From an uncultured Lentisphaerota bacterium (GTDB lineage: Bacteria > Verrucomicrobiota > Lentisphaeria > Victivallales > UBA1829), in contig ONQZ01000009.1 of the NCBI GenBank assembly GCA_900320095.1, positions 1 through 55,134 on the forward strand: a DNA stretch of 55,134 nt. The letters are read 5' to 3'. The notes beneath the pieces were generated by a model. It ran no database searches. It was not told where the DNA came from and worked only from the letters and a program-made list of their open reading frames with translations. The position numbers and the translations under genes were made by a program. Positions 7,803 to 16,930 of the stretch are shown in pieces. The number at the start of each line of letters is the position of its first letter. Positions within the stretch are counted from its first letter, which is position 1.

Positions 7803-10802
7803 TTATTTGAAGTCGGCGGCGGTCAGTTCGACCGAGCCTTTTTTGCCGGTGAGGTCGACGGTCTTGCCGTTGTAGCGGGCGACGATCGGGATGCCGGTGA
7901 GGTCGGAGATCACGGCCTTGCCGAGCGTGCCGTTGTCCCACTGGATGGCGACCGTGGCGTTGCCGCGCGCCTTCAGGCCGGAGACGTTGCCTTTCGGGAG
8001 CGCCTTCGGGAGGCAGGGCAGGACGTCGATGATGGTCTTGCCGTCGGCGGTGGTCTCCTGCGACTGGAGCAGGATCTCGATCATGCCGGCCGCGCCGCCG
8101 AAGTTGCCGTCGATCTGGAACGGCGGATGCGCGTCGAAGAGGTTGTTGTAGGTGCGCGAGGGAGTGATGAGGTTGCCGACGAGCCGCCATGCGCGGTCGC
8201 CGTCGAGCAGGCGCGCCCACAGGTTGATCTTCCAGCCCATGCTCCAGCCGGTGGCGTCGTCGCCGCGGGCGTTCAGGGAGACTTTCGCGGCGTTGAAGAG
8301 GTCGGTGTCGCTGGCGCGGATCACGTTGCCGGGGAACACGGTGAAGAGGTGGGAGACGTGGCGGTGCTTGTTGTTCGGATTGTCGTCCGGCATGTCGTCC
8401 TGCCATTCGCGGAGCTGTCCCCAGGTGCCGATGGTGAACGGCGGGAACTTTTTCATCGCGGCTTCCATCTTCGCGCGGAATTCGGGATCGTCGTTGAGGA
8501 GCTTGGAGCTCTCAATGGTCGCCTTGAAGAGCGCGGTCAGAATGCCGGTGTCCATGGTCGGAGAGGCGCAGAGGCCGCCCTGTTCGGGCGAGTAGGACGG
8601 GATGGTGACGAGGACGCCGCCGTGCTTGGGATCGGGCTGGAGGAAGTCGAGGTAGAATTCCACGGACTCCTTCATGACCGGGTAGTGCTTGCGGAGGTCG
8701 TCGAGGTTGCGCGTGAACTGGTAGTGGTCCCAGAAGTGGAGGCACAGCCACGCGCCGCCCATGGGCCACATGCCGGTGGGCGAGAAGTCGATCGGGCCGC
8801 ACTGGCGCCAGAGGTCGGTGTTGTGGTGGGCGACCCAGCCGTGGTCGACGTCGTAGAGCTTCTTCGCGGCCTTTTTGCCGTTCGGGACCATCTCGTGGAT
8901 CATGTCGAAGAGCGGCTCATGGCATTCGGAGAGGTTCGCGGTCTCGGCGGGCCAGTAGTTCATTTCGGCGTTGATGTTGATCGTGTACTTGCTCTGCCAC
9001 GGCACGTTCACCTCTTCGCTCCAGATGCCCTGGAGGTTGGCGGGCTGGCTGCCGGGACGCGAGCTGGCGATCAGCAGGTAGCGGCCGAACTGGAAGTAGA
9101 GGGACGCGAGGTCGGGATCGAGCTGGTTGCCGCGCTGGTTGCGGGCAGCGAGTCGCTGGTCGGTCGGGAGCTGGGATGGGGTGCCGCCGAGGTCGAAGGT
9201 GACGCGGTCGAAGAGCTTGCGGTAGTCGGCGATGTGCGCCTTCTTCAGGGCGTCGTAGTCGACGGTGGCGAACTTCTTGAAGACGTCGTCGATGCGTTTC
9301 GCGGGATCGCCGGAGACGTCGTTGTACGCCTTGAACGAGGATTCGGCGTCGAGCAGGATGACAACGGAGTCGGCCTTTTCCACGCTGATGCCGCGTTCGC
9401 CGGAAACGAGCTTGCCGCCCTGGTTGAACACGCGGCCGGTGATCTGGAACTTCGTCGCGCCCTTGATGCCGTTGTAGTCGATCGTGCGGCCGGTGAGGGT
9501 CATGGTGTTGCCGCTGACCTTGACGGCCTGGAGGTCCTGCGCGGTGCCGATGAAGGCTCCGACGGTGATGCTGGCGGGCTTGTCGGCGGTCAGGCGCATG
9601 GCGATCACGCGGTCGGGATAGCTGGCGAAGTATTCGCGGGTGTAGGTCACACCGTTGCGCGTGAACTTGGTCTGCGCGACGGCTTCGCGGATATTCAGGC
9701 TGTGGATGTAGCCGGTGACGTCGCCGTCGCCGGTGTCCTGCTCAAGTCCGAGCGCGCCCGCCACGGAGAACGCCATTTCGGCGCTGGGGCGGGAGATGAA
9801 GCTGCTGTTCGCGATGTTTCCGGCCTGGTCCGCCTTGCCGTCGAAAATGAGCTGGCGCATCTGCGCGAGTTTTTCCGGGGTGGCGTCCGGGTTCAGGTGG
9901 TCGTACGGACCGCCCGCCCAGATCGTGTCCTCGTTGAGGATGAGGTATTCGCGTTCGGGGCGTCCGGCGATCATGGCGCCCATGTGGCCGTTGCCGATCG
10001 GGAGCATGTCGGTCCAGGTGCCGGGCACGCGCTTGTACCAGAGTGTGAGCGGCTCGGCGGGGGCAGTGGCGTCGCTGGAGACGTTTACGCCGCGGACGAG
10101 GTAGAGGGGCACGCCGCCGGTGATGGGCTTGGCGGCCTTGATGTCCCAGGAGTAATTCGCCTTGGCGTCGGCGAATCCCGCGGCTTCGTCGGAATTGGAA
10201 TAGAGTTTGTTGATCTCATCGGCGGAGAGCGCACGGTCCCACAGCGCCACGTAGTTGATGCTGCCGTTGAACTTGCTGTTGCCGTTGCCGTCCGCGCCGA
10301 TGGTCATCGCGCGCCAGGTGGGCTCGCCGATCACGTTGTTCGCGCGGCCCTGCACGATGCGTTCGCCGTTCGCGTAAACCTCGAAACGGTGTTCCTTCTG
10401 GCTCGCCACGATGACAAGCTTGACGGGTTTGTCCTTCGGCAGGCGCGAGGTGTCGATCTGCGCCGCACCCTGAACGCCGTTCACGCGGATACCGCCCTGC
10501 TGTGCAGGCTGCTGACCCCAGCCGCCGGGGCCGCCGCCACCGGGACGGCCGCCGCCGAATCCGCCTCCGAATCCGCCGCGTCCGCCACCGCCGGCTGCGA
10601 CGGAGAAGCCGCAGCTGCCGCCCTGCTGATGCAGCAGCGTACCGGTCCAGTTGTCGCTTTCGGCAGTGATGGAGATGGTCATTTCGTGCGGAGTCGAGAG
10701 CAGACGTCCGACGGGCGTGGAAAGAGGCTGCGTGGGTTCCGCCGCGACGGACGAGAGTGCGGCGAAGGCCATCAGAGCCGAACAGAGCAGGAAGCGTTTC
10801 AT
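7803..10802 (-). CDS. Exported LamG-GH95 alpha-L-fucosidase-like protein (999 aa)
   Basis: Glycoside hydrolase family 95, mostly 1,2-alpha-L-fucosidases acting on host mucin and milk glycans (some alpha-galactosidases). The start at 10802 has CAAGGAG in front and opens a signal peptide (MKRFLLCSALMAFAALSSVA). Residues about 30-230 form a LamG/concanavalin-like domain (VYANGERIVQGRA, FNGSINYVALWDRALSADEI), interrupted near residue 75 by a Gly-rich loop of repeated GGG/GGF. The GH95 part starts with LWYKRVPGTWTDMLPIGNG. It includes LNEDTIWAGGPYD, NINAEMNYWPAETANL and WVAHHNTDLWRQ near 660, the region of the catalytic Asn/His/Asp set. A strong promoter lies about 50 bp upstream. With the GH3 enzyme it suggests degradation of fucosylated glycans; this part is inference. 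Confidence 0.87.
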   Translation of the reverse strand: MKRFLLCSALMAFAALSSVAAEPTQPLSTPVGRLLSTPHEMTISITAESDNWTGTLLHQQGGSCGFSVAAGGGGRGGFGGGFGGGRPGGGGPGGWGQQPAQQGGIRVNGVQGAAQIDTSRLPKDKPVKLVIVASQKEHRFEVYANGERIVQGRANNVIGEPTWRAMTIGADGNGNSKFNGSINYVALWDRALSADEINKLYSNSDEAAGFADAKANYSWDIKAAKPITGGVPLYLVRGVNVSSDATAPAEPLTLWYKRVPGTWTDMLPIGNGHMGAMIAGRPEREYLILNEDTIWAGGPYDHLNPDATPEKLAQMRQLIFDGKADQAGNIANSSFISRPSAEMAFSVAGALGLEQDTGDGDVTGYIHSLNIREAVAQTKFTRNGVTYTREYFASYPDRVIAMRLTADKPASITVGAFIGTAQDLQAVKVSGNTMTLTGRTIDYNGIKGATKFQITGRVFNQGGKLVSGERGISVEKADSVVILLDAESSFKAYNDVSGDPAKRIDDVFKKFATVDYDALKKAHIADYRKLFDRVTFDLGGTPSQLPTDQRLAARNQRGNQLDPDLASLYFQFGRYLLIASSRPGSQPANLQGIWSEEVNVPWQSKYTININAEMNYWPAETANLSECHEPLFDMIHEMVPNGKKAAKKLYDVDHGWVAHHNTDLWRQCGPIDFSPTGMWPMGGAWLCLHFWDHYQFTRNLDDLRKHYPVMKESVEFYLDFLQPDPKHGGVLVTIPSYSPEQGGLCASPTMDTGILTALFKATIESSKLLNDDPEFRAKMEAAMKKFPPFTIGTWGQLREWQDDMPDDNPNNKHRHVSHLFTVFPGNVIRASDTDLFNAAKVSLNARGDDATGWSMGWKINLWARLLDGDRAWRLVGNLITPSRTYNNLFDAHPPFQIDGNFGGAAGMIEILLQSQETTADGKTIIDVLPCLPKALPKGNVSGLKARGNATVAIQWDNGTLGKAVISDLTGIPIVARYNGKTVDLTGKKGSVELTAADFK

Positions 10803-10847
10803 GATAATTCTCCTTGAAACTTGAGGTTGAATTTGGGATTCAAGGGG

Positions 10848-10876
10848 AATATAGCATATAATCAAGCCGTTTTCAA
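10848..10876 (-). promoter_or_regulatory. Promoter of the GH95 gene
   Basis: On the minus strand TTGAAA (10871-10876), 17-bp spacer, TATATT (10848-10853), about 45 bp upstream of the ATG at 10802. Confidence 0.7.
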
Positions 10877-10941
10877 GACGCTTTCCGCTCTTTTAAAAGA
10901 ATTTAAGGCTTTTTTTCCGGAAATAAACGTTAGTAACGTTA

Positions 10942-10988
10942 GGAGGACAAGTCCTCCACTGCGGATGTGCCTTGCTTCGCAACGGCAC
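10942..10988 (+). repeat. Family A paired-hairpin repeat, copy A1
   Basis: Hairpin 1 is GGAGGAC-AA-GTCCTCC (942-957). A linker ACTGCGGAT follows, then hairpin 2, GTGCC...GGCAC with inner TTGC/GCAA (967-988). A G7 run and a second GTGCC...CACTGC follow up to about 11006, reaching the stop codon of the minus-strand gene ending at 11001. Confidence 0.75.
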
Positions 10989-11000
10989 GGGGGGGTGCCG

Positions 11001-11669
11001 TCACTGCATCATTTCCATGCCGCCTTCCCGCGTCATCTCGTTGATGCGCTTCGCGAAATCCGGCGTGGTGGCGAAACACGGAAAGTAGTTTCCCTGCCAC
11101 CAGATGGTCCGGCATGTCGGATAGACGTTCCCGAACCAGGTCGCGCCCTGAAGCAGCATCACACCGTAGACGTAGATGCGGCCGAACCGTTGCGGATGCG
11201 CCGTGAACCCGCCGTCCCACGAAGCCGCCCAGCCGAGCGTGCCGTTGGTCAGCTCCGTGATGGACGTGAGCGAGATGCGGCCAGGCGAACCGGGCAGCAC
11301 GATCGGGGAGTCCGCGGGCACCAGGATGCCGCCGCCGGAACTGCTCGCGGGCGGGAGGTCGTTTCCGGCGACCGCGGGACCGGAGAAGAACCAGCCGGGC
11401 TTCGAGTCGAGCATCAGACGGTCGCGCATTTTCCACATCACGGCGTCGCGCGATTCCGGCGTGAGTTCGGCGAAGCTCACGGTCTTGGTGGTGGTGCTGC
11501 CGTCCGGCAGGCGTCCGCTCACGATGACGCGCGACCCGGACATGCTGTCGATGGTGGCGTTTTCGAGCGTGACGCCGTCCAGCAGCCGGATCACGAAGTC
11601 GGACGCCGGCGCAGCGTTCAGCACGATGCAGACGAGCGCCAGCACGACGGATAAAAAGACGTGTTTCAT
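11001..11669 (-). CDS. Exported protein of unknown function (222 aa)
   Basis: Exported protein with no family I recognise. The start at 11669 (MKHVFLSVVLALVCIVLNAA) opens a signal peptide and has GGAGGGGAAAATCC upstream; the reading frame stays open through the leader, but nothing supports an earlier start. The first mature part (IRLLDGVTLENATIDSMSGS, then VSFAELTPESRDAVMWKMRD) looks like a small beta domain for binding or assembly. A Ser/Gly/Pro-rich linker follows, then a Trp/Tyr-rich C-terminal part (WWQGNYFPCF). Its mRNA begins with the same structured leader RNA as the secretin operon at 574-4306, which suggests shared control and perhaps a shared process. A family A repeat lies directly after the stop codon. 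Confidence 0.6.
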   Translation of the reverse strand: MKHVFLSVVLALVCIVLNAAPASDFVIRLLDGVTLENATIDSMSGSRVIVSGRLPDGSTTTKTVSFAELTPESRDAVMWKMRDRLMLDSKPGWFFSGPAVAGNDLPPASSSGGGILVPADSPIVLPGSPGRISLTSITELTNGTLGWAASWDGGFTAHPQRFGRIYVYGVMLLQGATWFGNVYPTCRTIWWQGNYFPCFATTPDFAKRINEMTREGGMEMMQ

Positions 11670-11840
11670 GGATTTTCCCCTCCTTTTTTTTGGTGCATCT
11701 CTATTGATTGATTCCGGCGGTTTTTCGCATTTGAGCAAATCCCGGCTGGAAAGATTCTCGGCGGTTACGTTTTTAGGTAGCCGCCTTCCAATCTTTCTGC
11801 GCCGTCCTGTTTGCCCATCTGCTGAAACCCCATCCGGATC
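11670..11840 (-). ncRNA. Structured 5' leader RNA, copy 2
   Basis: Minus-strand partner of the leader at 402-573. Shared blocks include GATCCGG, TTTCAGCAGATGGGCAAA, AAGATTGGAAGGCGGCTACC, AAAACGTAACCGCCGAGAAT, GATGCGAAAA and CCGCCG before the ribosome-binding site. The basal helix here is CGGC/GCCG where copy 1 has CGATG/CATCG. It stretches from just after the Bat gene to the start codon at 11669. No convincing promoter is seen immediately upstream. Confidence 0.65.
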
Positions 11841-11883
11841 ATTCAATATCGTTGCCCCCTCTTTTTTTTATCCCGGAACGAGC

Positions 11884-14490
11884 TTACGGCGCGGTGTCGG
11901 TCTGCGCTGCCAGGTCGCCGGGCGAATTGCTCCACAGAAGCGCCAGGTTCGCGCCGCGCACCCAGCCCTCGTCGTTGTTTTCCAGCCGCACACGCACCCA
12001 GTCCATGCGGTTCTCCTCGATGGAGACCTCCGTGCCGGGCTTCAGGTACTGCTCCACGCGCCCGGATTCGGCGGACGGCAGACTGTACAGCGGCGTGTTG
12101 CGGACGATCACAACCGCCTCGCGCGCAGGATCGTCGGCGGATGCCTTCGCGATGAGCGCGGCGGCGCAGATCACGACGACCACGATCCCGGCGTAGAACG
12201 GCCACTGCCAGAGGTTCGAATGGCGCTGGAAGAACATGCCGAGCGCGATCAGCACGAGCGTGAGGCCGCACGCGCACGCCACGAGCCATTCGTCCACGCG
12301 CAGGAAATCGCGCGCCGCGAGCATGAAGTCCGCGGGCGATTCCACGCGGTATTTCGGCGGCAGGAGCAGTTTGCGGCGCGTCAGCTCCAGATTGCCGGTG
12401 ATGTCCGAGTCGCGCGGCTGAAGGTAGCGGGCGCGTTCGTAGCAGACCAGGGCGCGCGGATAGTCGCCGAGCTGGTAGAAGCAGTTGCCCATATTGTAGA
12501 GCAGCGCGGGCGAGACATTACGCGGGTCGATCTTCGAGGCGTAGTAGTCCAGCGCCTGCCGGAACTGCCCGGCGTCGTAGGCGGTCTTCGCCTCGTCCGC
12601 GGTCTTCGGAAGCTGTGCGGCGGTCTCCTCGAGGGCAGCGGATTTGTCCGCCGGCGCGGCTTCTTCGTCCGCGGCGTTCGCGGGCAGGGCGAAGCAGAGC
12701 GCGCCCAGGATGAATGCGATCGCGCCGAACTTGCGGACGGCGGACGCGAGCTGTTTGCGGAACTTCTCGTTGAGTTCGCTGCGGAGCGATGGCATCCACG
12801 CTGTATTCGCGAGGTCCTCGAGCTTACGGCCGAGCTCCGGCTCGGATTCCTTCACGCGGGATGCCGTTTCGCTCAGGGATGTCCCCGGCGGCAGGTCGAG
12901 CAGGTCGTTGAAGAACGCGGCGAGGTCCGCGCCGACCTTGTCCGGCAGGTCCTGCGGCGGCGTCTTTTCGATGGCGGAGGCGAGCCTGCCTCTGCGGGCG
13001 CGGGCGTCGATGCGCCTCCTTGCGGACGGGTCGGATTCGAGGGAACGTTTCCGGGCGGCGACGAAAGCGCTGCCGCCCGCGAAGACCGAACCGGCGAGGA
13101 TCAGCCCGAGCGAAATCCACAAGGCATTCATGGCGAGCGGCATCGTCACGCGTCCGCCGTCGTCTTCATTGTGCAGGTACAGGATGCTTTCCGGTGCGGG
13201 CGTCGAACCGGTCCCCGAGGTCAGGTCGGGGTCGGCGTTCACGACCGCCGCGCCTGCCGGGATCGAGGCCATGCCGCCGGACGCGGCCTTGTCCACCTTG
13301 ATGGTCTCGCTGAACTTGAACGGGACATACTGGCCGGTCGCGGGATCGAACGTGGAGCAGTTGAAGGAAAGAGTCTGTTCGCCCGCCTCAAGCGGGATGA
13401 GGATGCAGCTCACGGAGACGCCGGACGCGGTTTCCTTCGTTTCGGGCGGATACGCGCGGAAATGCTCCGGCTCGATCTTCGGCATGTTCAGCATTTCGGT
13501 CTGGTCCTCACCCGTGAAGTTGATCTTCAGGCTCAGCGGCTCCCCGATGCGGTACGGGCCGGGCGAAAGCGAGGCTTCCGGCGCCCACTTGCCGATGAGG
13601 CCGACGAACGGGGCGTCGGCGGGCGCGGCGGGCAGCGGCTTGATCGTGATCTCCGGCGATGCGCCGCGGATGGTCTGCCGGGTCGAGGTGAACGCGGAGA
13701 AGAAGTCGCGTTCGTCGAGCAGGACGGCTGCCGTGTCGGCGACGAGCTGGAGCTTGCCGGGCGCGAGCGCGCGGAATTTCGTGTCGAAATCGTACACGGT
13801 GTACGGGATGTTTCCGAGGCGCTGGTTGTGGCTGGTGATGGACTCGAAGTTCGGCGCTTCCGGGTTGATCCGGCGGAAATCGTGGAACCGGATCGACATC
13901 CTGCGGTCGACGGGCTTGACGTCCGGGTAGTTTGCGAGGCGCAGCTCGTAGGGCGTGCGTACGAAAATGGAGAGCTGGAGCGGGATCTCCTCGCCGACCC
14001 AGAACGTCGGCGTTTTGTCCTCCGGGACGCCGGGGAACGTCATGCGGGCGTAGACGGGCTCGCCGGAGTTCGCCTGCGAGGGGTCGATCTTCGGCATGGC
14101 GGAAATCCGTATCTTGAGCGGGTCGGTCTTCTCCGGCTGGCGCGTGTTGCCGTTCACGATGACCTCGAACGACGGGATCGTGACCTCGCCTTCCTTCTGG
14201 GCGGTGAACGGCACCCGGAGCGTGTATTTCGAGGAGGTCACGCCGTTGATGACGGACATGCTGGAGCCGCTGGAGATGCCGCTGCTCCACTCGATCCCGG
14301 AGACGCGGCCCGGCATCCGGTTGATCTGAAGACGGCTCACGTTTTCGGCGGAGATCTCGACGTATCCGCGCATGCCCACGGTGAGGTTGCGCGGCTGGAC
14401 GGAGACGTTCAGGTCGGCGGCCGCGGCGGCAAACGCGAAGAGAAAGAGGAGGAATGCGGCGAGTCGGGGGAGAATCGTTCTGTTCAGCAT
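11884..14490 (-). CDS. BatD-BatE fusion membrane protein (868 aa)
   Basis: Fused Bat (Bacteroides aerotolerance) protein of the cell envelope. A signal peptide (MLNRTILPRLAAFLLFLFAF) is followed by a BatD-type region of repeated beta domains (to about 455). A membrane segment lies near 460 (NALWISLGLILAGSVFAGG) and a second hydrophobic stretch near 590. Then comes a BatE-like part: TPR helices (TAYDAGQFRQALDYYASKI, LLYNMGNCFYQLGDYPRAL, about 645-690), two membrane segments, and a terminal SH3-like domain (NTPLYSLPSAESGRVEQYLK). It starts 5 bp after the stop of the BatB/C gene. BatD and BatE are usually separate proteins. Bat proteins are tied to stress tolerance and envelope function together with MoxR ATPases, but no moxR or DUF58 gene is in the window. 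Confidence 0.8.
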   Translation of the reverse strand: MLNRTILPRLAAFLLFLFAFAAAAADLNVSVQPRNLTVGMRGYVEISAENVSRLQINRMPGRVSGIEWSSGISSGSSMSVINGVTSSKYTLRVPFTAQKEGEVTIPSFEVIVNGNTRQPEKTDPLKIRISAMPKIDPSQANSGEPVYARMTFPGVPEDKTPTFWVGEEIPLQLSIFVRTPYELRLANYPDVKPVDRRMSIRFHDFRRINPEAPNFESITSHNQRLGNIPYTVYDFDTKFRALAPGKLQLVADTAAVLLDERDFFSAFTSTRQTIRGASPEITIKPLPAAPADAPFVGLIGKWAPEASLSPGPYRIGEPLSLKINFTGEDQTEMLNMPKIEPEHFRAYPPETKETASGVSVSCILIPLEAGEQTLSFNCSTFDPATGQYVPFKFSETIKVDKAASGGMASIPAGAAVVNADPDLTSGTGSTPAPESILYLHNEDDGGRVTMPLAMNALWISLGLILAGSVFAGGSAFVAARKRSLESDPSARRRIDARARRGRLASAIEKTPPQDLPDKVGADLAAFFNDLLDLPPGTSLSETASRVKESEPELGRKLEDLANTAWMPSLRSELNEKFRKQLASAVRKFGAIAFILGALCFALPANAADEEAAPADKSAALEETAAQLPKTADEAKTAYDAGQFRQALDYYASKIDPRNVSPALLYNMGNCFYQLGDYPRALVCYERARYLQPRDSDITGNLELTRRKLLLPPKYRVESPADFMLAARDFLRVDEWLVACACGLTLVLIALGMFFQRHSNLWQWPFYAGIVVVVICAAALIAKASADDPAREAVVIVRNTPLYSLPSAESGRVEQYLKPGTEVSIEENRMDWVRVRLENNDEGWVRGANLALLWSNSPGDLAAQTDTAP

Positions 14491-14494
14491 GGTG

Positions 14495-16771
14495 TTACCA
14501 GTCCTTTTCCACACGGTTGTTCAGGCGTGCCGGACGCTGCATCCGGTTGGCGTCCTTGTAGTCAAGTTCGTCTTTCGACATCATATCGAGAATGGCTTCC
14601 GCCTGTTGTTTTTCCATGTCGCCCATGTCCTGCTGAGCTTCCTGTGCATTGCCCTGCAGGGGTTGCTGTTCGTTTTGGTTGTCCTGTTGAGGCTGGTCCT
14701 GTTCCTGCTGTCCGCCCTGGTCGCCGGACTGCTCGTCCTGCTTTTCCTGGTCGCCCTGCTGATCCTGCTGGTCCTGCTGATTCTGATTCAGCGTGTCGAG
14801 CGCGTTCTTCAGGTGTTCCTCGGCCTTTTCGCCGTTGCCCTGCTCCTGTTCCTCGCGCGCCTTCTGAAGCTCCTCGCGCGCCTGCCGGGCAGCCTGCTTC
14901 TGGCGGTCCTGATTCATCTCGGACGCCTTCTGTTCCAGCTCGGAAACGGTTTCCTCGGCCTGTTTCGTCTTGTCCTGCGCGGACTGCTGATCCTGTTGCT
15001 GATCCTGCTGCTGATTCTGTTCGCCGGACTGCTGCTGATTCTGCTGATCCTGCTGATTCTGACCTTCGGACTGCTGGTCCTGCTGTTGCTGGTCCTGATC
15101 GCCGGACTGCTGCTGGTCCTGCTGATTCTGCTGGTCCTGATTCTGCTGTTGGTTCTCCTGCTGTTGCTGATCGTGCGCGTCCTGCGTCTGCTGGCGCGCC
15201 TGTTCCATGAGCTTCTTCAGCTCTTCGATCTGCTTTTTCATCTCCTCGGCCTGCTTGCGGTCGGCGAGGAGGATCTGCTGGTTGCGTATGACGGACGCGT
15301 TCGAGGCGGCGGAACGCATGCTTTCGCGGTAAAGCTCCTCGGTCCGGTTCAGCTTGGTCAGCGCCTCGCCGACGGCTTTTTCGGCGGAATTGAGGTCCTG
15401 CGCCTGGAGTTTGTCCAGCGCGCCCTGCATGCTGGAGCGGGCGTCGAGGTGGGAGATCACGCCGATGTTCTGGTAAGACGATGCGCGCACGAGCGGTTCC
15501 TTTTCGGAGGCGGCGATGGCGCGTTCATAGAACGACCGAGCCTTTTCGTTGTCCTGTTCGACCTGCTGCTGTTCGAGCCCGCTGTTGTACAGTTCAGACG
15601 CCGACTTGACGGGTTCCGGCGCGGCCTGTTCCGCTTCGGACTCCGCTGGCGCGGGCGCGGCCTGCGTCTGCTGGATCTGAGCGGGCGCGGATGCGGCCTG
15701 CGCACGGGATTCGGACGGCGCGGCGACAAACAGAAGCGCGGCAAGCGCGAGGATTATCTGAACGGAGCGCGGACGCGTCTCGGAGACGCAGAAGAACAGC
15801 GCGAGCAGGATGATCGCGGCGGTGAGCGGATAGGCGGGGCGTTCGATGGGTCGGAACGTGGAGACGGCGTTTTCGCTCTCCTTGCGGTCGAGCTGACGGA
15901 TGCGCGTTTCGAGTTCGTCGATGCCGCTGTACGCGGCGGTGGAACGGACGTAGATGCCGCCCGTGCGGCGGGCGAGTTCGGTCAGCTGGGGCTCGTTGAG
16001 CGGGCTCTTGACCGGATTTCCCTCGCGGTCCGTGAGGATGCGAAGTTTGCCGTCCTCGTCCGGGACGCGGATGACCGCCGGATTCGACGGATCGCCGACG
16101 CCGACCGCGAAAATCGGGATCTGCGCTTTGGAAAGGTCGTTGACGACCGATGCGCCGCGCCCGGTGAGCTCGTCGCCGTCGGTCACGAGCACGACCGCCT
16201 TGTGCATGCCCTGCGCGCCTTCGAACGCCCGGACAGCCTCTTCCAGCGCGAGCTGGACGTTCGTGCCACCGACCGGGATCGTGTCGGTGTCGAGGTCGTC
16301 CACGAGCTGGATGAAGCTCGCCCGGTCCACGGTCAGCGGGCAGACCAGGAAGGATTCGCCGGCGAACGCGATCAGTCCGAACCGGTCGCCCGGATTCTTT
16401 TTCACGATCTCGCGCACGAGCCATTTCGCGTGGTCCATGCGGCTCGGCTTCACGTCGTCGGAGAGCATGCTCTTCGAAACGTCGAACACCACGAGCAGGT
16501 CGCGTCCGGTGGAGGTGTTGTGCATGACCTGTTTGCCCCAGGAAGGACGCGCGGCGGCGACGGCGAGGAGCAGCACGGCGAGCGTGAGCAGGATGATGCG
16601 GAAGACGCGTTTGCCGGGCGAAGCGTTGGAGAACCGGGCGGCGCGTTCGTCCGTGCCGAACATTTTGCGCAGGAGTTTGTTCCGGCGGACGCCGCCCGCG
16701 ATGGCGAGAACGAGGATCAACGGGATGATCCACAGTAAATTCCACAATATGCTGCCGCTGAGAAATGACAT
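14495..16771 (-). CDS. BatB-BatC fusion: VWA protein with TPR and Gln-rich tail (758 aa)
   Basis: Membrane-anchored von Willebrand A protein. N-terminal membrane helices (to about 80) precede a VWA domain with an intact metal site (DVSKS at about 97-101, TNVQL, VTDGDE). A further membrane segment lies near 320-345 (AAIILLALFFCVSETRPRS). The C-terminal half is BatC-like: TPR repeats (SELYNSGLEQQQVEQDNEKA, about 393-480), a Lys/Glu coiled coil, then two blocks made almost entirely of Gln, Asp and Asn (about 525-590 and 660-720) in repetitive CTG/CTGCTG-type DNA. AAGGAAG precedes the ATG. The fusion leaves one VWA protein where canonical loci have separate BatA and BatB. The Gln-rich blocks are likely to vary in length between strains, which is inference. 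Confidence 0.82.
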   Translation of the reverse strand: MSFLSGSILWNLLWIIPLILVLAIAGGVRRNKLLRKMFGTDERAARFSNASPGKRVFRIILLTLAVLLLAVAAARPSWGKQVMHNTSTGRDLLVVFDVSKSMLSDDVKPSRMDHAKWLVREIVKKNPGDRFGLIAFAGESFLVCPLTVDRASFIQLVDDLDTDTIPVGGTNVQLALEEAVRAFEGAQGMHKAVVLVTDGDELTGRGASVVNDLSKAQIPIFAVGVGDPSNPAVIRVPDEDGKLRILTDREGNPVKSPLNEPQLTELARRTGGIYVRSTAAYSGIDELETRIRQLDRKESENAVSTFRPIERPAYPLTAAIILLALFFCVSETRPRSVQIILALAALLFVAAPSESRAQAASAPAQIQQTQAAPAPAESEAEQAAPEPVKSASELYNSGLEQQQVEQDNEKARSFYERAIAASEKEPLVRASSYQNIGVISHLDARSSMQGALDKLQAQDLNSAEKAVGEALTKLNRTEELYRESMRSAASNASVIRNQQILLADRKQAEEMKKQIEELKKLMEQARQQTQDAHDQQQQENQQQNQDQQNQQDQQQSGDQDQQQQDQQSEGQNQQDQQNQQQSGEQNQQQDQQQDQQSAQDKTKQAEETVSELEQKASEMNQDRQKQAARQAREELQKAREEQEQGNGEKAEEHLKNALDTLNQNQQDQQDQQGDQEKQDEQSGDQGGQQEQDQPQQDNQNEQQPLQGNAQEAQQDMGDMEKQQAEAILDMMSKDELDYKDANRMQRPARLNNRVEKDW

Positions 16772-16868
16772 GATGCAGTGCTTCCTTCGGGCGGATTTCG
16801 CCGCGATTCATTAATGTTTCAGTGTTTTGACGCCCGGCGTTTCATCCTGACCATCCTATAAAAACGGT

Positions 16869-16884
16869 CGCGAACGCTTTCGCG
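16869..16884 (-). terminator. Terminator after murD
   Basis: CGCGAA-N4-TTCGCG, followed on the minus strand by ACCGTTTTTAT. It separates murD from the Bat genes. Confidence 0.6.
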
Positions 16885-16930
16885 TCAACACCTTTAGACA
16901 CGCACTTTCGCGGTTTGTTCCATTCGGATT

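Noticed and set aside
5230..10817. Long plus-strand frames (5230-7731, 7722-10817) opposite the glycosidases
   Set aside because: Mirror frames of GH3 and GH95; Val/Ala/Gly/Asp-rich sequence without domains.
11176..16738. Plus-strand frames of more than 700 codons opposite the Bat genes, including one with long Leu/Val runs resembling a membrane protein
   Set aside because: The Leu-rich stretches are antisense of the Gln-rich codons; there is no start signal or homologous motif.
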